A stretch of DNA of 26,396 bases from a virus. Location of the stretch: positions 1-26,396 of IMG/VR virus record IMGVR_UViG_3300003690_000097, one strand, 5' to 3'. Shown here one piece after another: positions 21,952-26,396 of the stretch. How positions within the stretch are numbered: position 1 is the first letter of the stretch; every line of letters begins with the position of its first letter. Below the pieces are notes generated by a model. That model was given only the letters and a program-made list of their open reading frames with translations, did not search any database and was not told the DNA's origin. The position numbers and the translations under genes were made by a program.

Positions 21952-23475
21952 ATGGGGACTGGAAGATATAGTTTCGATAACATGATCACCACATCCTCAA
22001 CATTAACTGCCTCCACGATATGGGCGGGGACTGTTGGTTCTTCGATTAAATCTGGCACTGGCTCAGGAACGATGACTCCGAGCGGAGCTTATTCTGGAAC
22101 CGATAACCTCCTGTACACAATCGAGATTGACGGTGCTGGGGATGTTGGGGCGGCTACATTCAAGTGGCGTTCTTCGGCATCATCGGGTTGGGAGGCGGAA
22201 ACAGTAACAACGGCCACAACCGCTACCGTTCTTGAATACGCCGTCCAGATCCAATTTGCAGCCGGGACTGGAACTGACTTCGCCGTCGAAGATAGCTGGA
22301 CGTTCAAGGCCACACGATTCTTTGCGCCAAGACAGATCATTGATCTTGATCCAGACACCCCGTGGAGAAGTGAGACATTATCATCCAGACCTTTACTGAC
22401 GGATGTCAATGTCGAAGTTTATGATCACTCCGCAACATCCTTTACTGACAAAACCACGGAAGCCTTTTCAGATTCCTCTTCCACGACTGGTGCATTCTGG
22501 GTTGATATATCTGGGGGGGATTATCTATATGTCGGATGCGTGGTGCCATTCGACAGAATAACGGTTGATGTTTCAACAGCGGCGGCTGGGGCTGGAGCCT
22601 TGACCGTTCAATTCTATAACGGGAGCGCGTGGACGGCGGCTTCCGGTGTGACGGATGGAACAGATTCGGGCGGGAATTCGATGGCGCAGGATGGGGAGAT
22701 CACTTTTACTATTCCGTCTACCTGGGCAAAGCAAGGACACGCCAGCATTGATTCCACTAAGTATTATGTCAGATTGAAATCGGCATCCGATCCTTCAACC
22801 GATCCGATTGCAGAGAGATTTGTTCCAATATCATTACCGGAAACGGTGACAATAGATTTGGCAACCGCGCAGACCCCGACCATTATTATTATTCACGGGC
22901 ATAACATTACATCCACGGCAACTGCAATTCAACTGCTTGGGAATTCTTCCGATGAATGGGGATCGCCAGCCAGCACAACCAATATTACTCATGCCACAGA
23001 TACGATGGTAAGTTTTATTTCGGTGAGCGCGTACAGGTACTGGCAACTAAGATTTGCCGATGATGCAAACGCGGATGGATATGTAAAGATTGGAGAAGTC
23101 TTTCTTGGAACATATTTCGAGCCAACAAGAAACTTCGTCCTTGACTTTGATGAGGCTCAAGAGGTTGATGAGGAGGATGAACGAACTGCGGCTGGTATCT
23201 CGCGTCCAATTTTCAGGAACAGGTCTAGATCATGGGATCTTCCATATCGTGTTTTGCCAGCCGCTGACAGGGCAAACTTCACCACTCTTTTTGAAACGAT
23301 AAAGAGTAGGTCGGAAGCCAAGAGCAAGCCCATGTTCTTCACCCCAGACGGGGTTACTACGCCAGCGGAGACTTATCTGGTCAACTGGGTGGGACCGTTA
23401 AGTTTCCTTCGCCGTTCTTCATCGCATTCGGATTTGCGGGTGATGCTGGAAGAGCGACCCTTGAGTTCCTTCTGA
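21952..23475 (+). CDS. Distal tail (Dit-like) protein with extra beta domains
   Basis: 507 aa, in the place of the distal tail protein. The C-terminal 130 residues (GYVKIGEVFLGTYFEPTRNFVLDFDEAQ..., RSRSWDLPYRVLPAADRANFTTLFETI, KPMFFTPDG, AETYLVNWVGPLSF) fit a Dit-type domain. The N-terminal 330 residues are Thr/Ser/Gly-rich beta modules: GAYSGTDNLLYTIEIDGAGDVGAATFKWRS...FAVEDSWTFKA, a module also seen in phage fibres, then YDHSATSFTDKTTEAF...GDYLYVGCVVPFDRITVDVST and TVQFYNGSAWTA. A jelly-roll or carbohydrate-binding insertion is likely, giving a Dit with host-surface binding modules. Confidence 0.7.
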   Translation: MGTGRYSFDNMITTSSTLTASTIWAGTVGSSIKSGTGSGTMTPSGAYSGTDNLLYTIEIDGAGDVGAATFKWRSSASSGWEAETVTTATTATVLEYAVQIQFAAGTGTDFAVEDSWTFKATRFFAPRQIIDLDPDTPWRSETLSSRPLLTDVNVEVYDHSATSFTDKTTEAFSDSSSTTGAFWVDISGGDYLYVGCVVPFDRITVDVSTAAAGAGALTVQFYNGSAWTAASGVTDGTDSGGNSMAQDGEITFTIPSTWAKQGHASIDSTKYYVRLKSASDPSTDPIAERFVPISLPETVTIDLATAQTPTIIIIHGHNITSTATAIQLLGNSSDEWGSPASTTNITHATDTMVSFISVSAYRYWQLRFADDANADGYVKIGEVFLGTYFEPTRNFVLDFDEAQEVDEEDERTAAGISRPIFRNRSRSWDLPYRVLPAADRANFTTLFETIKSRSEAKSKPMFFTPDGVTTPAETYLVNWVGPLSFLRRSSSHSDLRVMLEERPLSSF

Positions 23476-23984
23476 TGAGGGAGACTTCATTAAACTTCGA
23501 TGCCTCTATGTCGCGTGGTGAGCGACCAATTCTGATTGTGTATTTTATCAACGGATATGGTGCGCGTGTATATTCGTCAGAATATCCTCCGACGATTGCT
23601 GACCTGGCTGGGGATGATAAGTTTCTGGATGGGACTTGGAAGTTGGATGGGAGCATTATTCTTGGGGACGGCGTTGGTGCTATCCATGACCGTGCTGGCC
23701 GACTTATTGAGATCAGTTCTCTTGAGGAAGGAAGTCTTGATGATACGGTCCAATCTGGATTCGAGAGATCGGACCCTGCCAGAATAACGGTTTCCCTTTC
23801 AAATGATGATCTGGGATTGTCCCTGATCGAGTCCGAGGAAAACATTCTTTCCGCAGTATTGAGATTGACAATGATCCAATCAGGTGCAACAGACTGGGTT
23901 GATAAGTTCGAGTTTGGGGAATATCGTGTTATGGAGTATGAATTGAGCCGAGATCGCTTAACTTTACAATGCGAAGAAGTTTGA
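23475..23984 (+). CDS. Tail hub-associated protein, 169 aa
   Basis: Starts at ATG 23475 overlapping the previous TGA by one base. The protein (MRETSLNFDASMSRGERPILIVYFINGYGARVYSSEYPP..., GRLIEISSLEEGSLDDTVQSGFERSDPARITVSLSNDDLGLSLIESEENILSAVLRLTM..., FEFGEYRVMEYELSRDRLTLQCEEV) has the strand pattern of the baseplate/hub proteins between Dit and the central hub in siphoviruses. Its neighbour is the larger hub protein. The exact equivalent is not assigned. Confidence 0.65.
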   Translation: MRETSLNFDASMSRGERPILIVYFINGYGARVYSSEYPPTIADLAGDDKFLDGTWKLDGSIILGDGVGAIHDRAGRLIEISSLEEGSLDDTVQSGFERSDPARITVSLSNDDLGLSLIESEENILSAVLRLTMIQSGATDWVDKFEFGEYRVMEYELSRDRLTLQCEEV

Positions 23985-23988
23985 TCTT

Positions 23989-25245
23989 ATGGTTTCCCCA
24001 GCCACCGTACTACTTAATGAGCCTCATATCCTTTCTCGTGCGGGACAGTATGCAAACCCAGGAAACGAGGCGGCGGCTCTCCCGATTGTATATGGTGATC
24101 TTACCGAGGGTGCTGTCGGGAATTGGGAACTCCCGCAAGTAGACAACACCGCAGGAGCGATGATCTTCGCCTTCGCTGGTCATATTGTTCTTTCAGTCGC
24201 CAATGGTAACAGCGTCACACTCTATGATGGGAATGGAGCGGCCATCTCGGGATCTAATTATACATTTGATGAAGACAACGATCTCGAATCAAAGGGAAGC
24301 ATTGCGACCTGTGCATTCGGATCAAGCGATCCGGTTCTCCCGGTAACGGCCCGTGGAAAGGGAAAGGCAGACGGCGCAACCCTGCTCGAAAATCCGATCA
24401 CTATCATCGAGGATTTCATCCTCAATATAGCAAGCCTTGGAACAGTCGCGGGAGATGTTTTCAATACTGCAAGCCTGGAATCGGCTCGGGAGATAGCCGC
24501 TAACGGATCATATAAAGCCGCTGGCATTATTTCTGAGAATACATCACCAGGGAGCCTGATACAGCAGATTCTGAAGAACTTTCTCGGAGTGCAGTTTCTG
24601 CGAACGGATCGGAAGATTTATCTCCTGCTGGAACAAGAGGTCATTGATGCGTCCTCTTTACCATTTGCTGGTGCGCCGCAGGGATTTATTGTCGCAAGGC
24701 AACGAGGGGATGCTTACATCGGCCCAAGGAGACGCGAGGAGATAATCAACAAACCAGCCGCCTTTTATCGTTTCAATTATCCGACTTACGCATTTCGTGG
24801 ATTCGATGACGGCACCACAAAACAGAATGGGAAAAGTGTTGAAGTACACGGTGCGCTCGGCAGAACAGACGGTCCGTTCGAGATGAACTGGATTAGAGAT
24901 AGAACAACCCTCCGCACGGTGCAGGGAATCATTACATCCCTTTTTAAGAGTAGTCCAAGACTTTTTGAAGTCATACAGAAAGCGGAAACATCGCTTGAAG
25001 TCGAGCGCGGGGATTATGTATCATTATCCTTGGACTTTGCTTATGATACAAACTCAAGAGATTTGATGACGAATCAGATTTGCCAGGTAAAGGCTCGCAC
25101 ATATGAATATGCCAACGGGACCGTGACTTGGCAATTAAGGGATACAGGGATATTCCTTTCAACCCAATGGTTATTGGATGGGACCGTGACGCTGGACGGA
25201 TCGAGGAAGTTGGGATCTGACCGAGACAAAGTTTTAAGGGGATAA
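23989..25245 (+). CDS. Central tail hub/baseplate protein
   Basis: 418 aa, four bases after the previous stop. It opens with a small domain containing ALPIVYGDLTEGAVGNWELPQVD. Next comes GKGKADGATLLENPITIIEDFILNIASLG, then SPGSLIQQILKNFLGVQFLRTDRKIYLLLEQ (near residues 185-215) and ERGDYVSLSLDF with NQICQVKARTYEYANGTVTWQLRD at the end. This set of motifs is found in tail hub proteins that form the ring at the tail tip. It holds the fibre-like proteins encoded next. Assignment from pattern and order; moderate. Confidence 0.7.
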   Translation: MVSPATVLLNEPHILSRAGQYANPGNEAAALPIVYGDLTEGAVGNWELPQVDNTAGAMIFAFAGHIVLSVANGNSVTLYDGNGAAISGSNYTFDEDNDLESKGSIATCAFGSSDPVLPVTARGKGKADGATLLENPITIIEDFILNIASLGTVAGDVFNTASLESAREIAANGSYKAAGIISENTSPGSLIQQILKNFLGVQFLRTDRKIYLLLEQEVIDASSLPFAGAPQGFIVARQRGDAYIGPRRREEIINKPAAFYRFNYPTYAFRGFDDGTTKQNGKSVEVHGALGRTDGPFEMNWIRDRTTLRTVQGIITSLFKSSPRLFEVIQKAETSLEVERGDYVSLSLDFAYDTNSRDLMTNQICQVKARTYEYANGTVTWQLRDTGIFLSTQWLLDGTVTLDGSRKLGSDRDKVLRG

Positions 25246-25249
25246 TGAA

Positions 25250-25738
25250 ATGCCAGATCAGAGAGCGTTGGCGACAGAAGCGGCGGTGGGCGCGAATCAT
25301 CCGACCAAGACAGATACTATCAATCGCCTCACGCTTATCGAACACAATAACGATGGAACTCACGCAACAGCTTTTACTGATACGGTTGGAATTTTGGCAA
25401 CCGCGAGGGAATGGACAGCCCGTCAGAACTTCAACGAGACGACACTGGCGGATGGGGCAAATATATCATGGGCTTTGAACGCCAATCAATGTGCAGTTGT
25501 GACCCTGGCGGGAAATAGAACCCTCGACAATCCGACCCAAATGGTTGCCGGGGGTTGTTACGTTCTACGGGTGGTTCAAGATGGGACGGGCAGTCAAACT
25601 TTGGCATATGGCTCGGCCTATGATTGGGAGGGGAATTCTGCTCCAACCTTATCAACCGGGGCGGCAGACGTGGATCTGCTGTTGTTCTATTCGGATGGAT
25701 CGTCGATGCTGGGAACCTTCCTCTTGGATGTTAATTGA
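25250..25738 (+). CDS. Tail fibre/tip appendage protein, 162 aa
   Basis: AAGGGG lies nine bases before the ATG. The N-terminal 50 residues (LATEAAVGANHPTKTDTINRLTLIEHNNDGTHATAF) resemble the helical anchor used by tail-tip proteins. From about residue 60 the sequence is a common phage appendage domain: WALNANQCAVVTLAGNRTLDNPTQMVAGGCYVLRVVQDGTGSQTL, then YDWEGNSAPTLSTGAADVDLLLFYSDGSSML. It probably attaches to the hub and takes part in host binding or presents the next protein. The C-terminal domain recognition is good, its function less clear. Confidence 0.75.
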   Translation: MPDQRALATEAAVGANHPTKTDTINRLTLIEHNNDGTHATAFTDTVGILATAREWTARQNFNETTLADGANISWALNANQCAVVTLAGNRTLDNPTQMVAGGCYVLRVVQDGTGSQTLAYGSAYDWEGNSAPTLSTGAADVDLLLFYSDGSSMLGTFLLDVN

Positions 25739-25739
25739 T

Positions 25740-26396
25740 ATGTTTACCCAGATCATGGCGGCAAGACGCGGTTACTCGGCGAACGCCGTCAGATTCGATG
25801 GGAGCGCAGACTACCTTTTGCGCGGCGCGGCTCTGACTGGGGAAGCGGACTCCAAAGTTGGGATCCTGTCCTTCTGGTTTCAATTTCAGGGCGGGGATGG
25901 GGTCGGGATCCTGTCCTTCTGGTTTCAATTTCAGGGCGGGGATGGGGTCGAGCAAGCAATCATATCCGGTGCCGCCACGACTGTCCAAATAGTAAAAACA
26001 GCAGCGAACAAGATCAGGATGATTTTGCAGAATAGTGGTTTTGCCTTTGGCTGGGATGCGTCCACATCGACGGCATATACTGCCGATAGTACATGGCACC
26101 ACTTCCTTGCGTCCTGGAATGTCGGCACCTCTGCGGGATACATTTATGTTGATGACTCCGCGGATCTAAGCGAGGCAACAAACACTGATCAGGACATCGA
26201 GTGGACCCAAAGTGACTGGGGCATAGGATCACATACTGGTGCCTCCGCAAAATTGAACTGCGAGATCGCAGACCTCTATCTCAACACTGCCACATCTCTT
26301 GATCTATCTTCGACGGCGAATCGGAGAAAGTTTATCGACTTGAATGACAAGCCTGTGGATCTCGGTGCAACAGGGGCCGGGCCAACTGGAAGTCAG
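25740..26396 (+). CDS. Lectin-fold (LamG/concanavalin-like) tail protein, 3' truncated
   Basis: ATG 25740 lies two bases after the previous stop; the frame runs off the window end after 219 residues. AVRFDGSADYLLRG, ILSFWFQFQGGDG, WHHFLASWNVGTSAGYIYVDD and GIGSHTGASAKLNCEIADLYL are the hallmarks of a LamG/pentraxin-like beta-sandwich, a carbohydrate- or surface-binding fold common in phage receptor-binding proteins. Residues 41-55 and 56-70 are an exact copy of each other (GILSFWFQFQGGDGV), from a 45-bp tandem duplication at 25860-25949. One copy would be enough for a normal strand, so the second is an insertion that could break or alter the fold. No strong Shine-Dalgarno site is seen; coupling to the previous gene is likely. 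Confidence 0.75.
   Translation, partial: MFTQIMAARRGYSANAVRFDGSADYLLRGAALTGEADSKVGILSFWFQFQGGDGVGILSFWFQFQGGDGVEQAIISGAATTVQIVKTAANKIRMILQNSGFAFGWDASTSTAYTADSTWHHFLASWNVGTSAGYIYVDDSADLSEATNTDQDIEWTQSDWGIGSHTGASAKLNCEIADLYLNTATSLDLSSTANRRKFIDLNDKPVDLGATGAGPTGSQ
25860..25949 (+). repeat. Exact 45-bp in-frame tandem duplication
   Basis: Bases 25860-25904 and 25905-25949 are identical and keep the reading frame, repeating 15 codons (GILSFWFQFQGGDGV). No substitutions separate the two copies, so the event is very recent or an assembly artefact. Confidence 0.95.

Noticed and set aside
1-26396. CRISPR array, transposase, integrase or retroelement
   Set aside because: No regularly spaced repeats and no recognisable transposase, integrase or reverse transcriptase motifs in any frame read.

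Overview
The window is a stretch of a tailed-phage genome (or a prophage) with siphovirus architecture. The evidence is the ordered run of terminase, portal, MuF, capsid, head-tail connector, tail terminator, tail tube, G/GT frameshift chaperones, tape measure, distal tail and hub genes, with no contractile-sheath gene seen. All but one of the genes lie on the + strand, packed with ATGA/GTGA or few-base overlaps, and most have purine-rich Shine-Dalgarno sites, so the host is a bacterium. Base composition is moderate and nothing identifies the host genus. Integrase, repressor, lysis and DNA polymerase genes are not visible here. Both window ends cut through a gene.

Layout. (1) 1-4526, recombination and DNA modification: an acidic-tailed protein with an SSB-like C-terminus (cut by the window start), a RecB/lambda-exonuclease-type PD-(D/E)XK nuclease, a RusA-type Holliday junction resolvase, a 45-aa protein, and a 731-aa fusion of an SNF2-like helicase with an N4/N6 DNA methyltransferase. 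(2) 4527-5044: a 518-bp stretch without a convincing gene that begins with a near-consensus extended -10 promoter and has several potential hairpins. (3) 5045-6164, replication: a small helical protein, a replisome-type protein with the PHPSTWL...RWEDE motif, a protein resembling G39P-type helicase loader/inhibitors, and a small basic DNA-binding protein. (4) 6165-6672: a lone minus-strand gene, a convergent hairpin and the probable late promoter. (5) 6673-16359, packaging and head: small and large terminase, portal, MuF-type minor head protein, a 774-aa fusion of protease, scaffold and capsid, two small putative virion surface proteins, head-tail adaptor and HK97 gp10-like neck protein. (6) 16369-26396, tail: a one-TM protein, tail terminator, tail tube, G/GT chaperones with the lambda-type slip site GGGAAAG, tape measure in two overlapping frames, distal tail protein, two hub proteins, a fibre-like protein and a lectin-fold protein cut by the window end.

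Working picture. Nuclease, RusA and helicase-methyltransferase point to recombination-dependent replication with modified DNA. The late promoter near 6568-6596 would drive packaging and structural genes. Four intergenic hairpins of about 72-80 nt (673-744, 14601-14672, 14720-14799, 18331-18406) are not explained by any gene. Two of them form a duplicated pair whose arms differ in ways that keep base pairing, so they look like selected RNA structures. Other points of interest are the protease-scaffold-capsid single chain with a possible internal start, the helicase-methyltransferase fusion, and an exact 45-bp in-frame tandem duplication in the lectin-like tail gene. All identifications come from motif recognition by eye; no database was searched.
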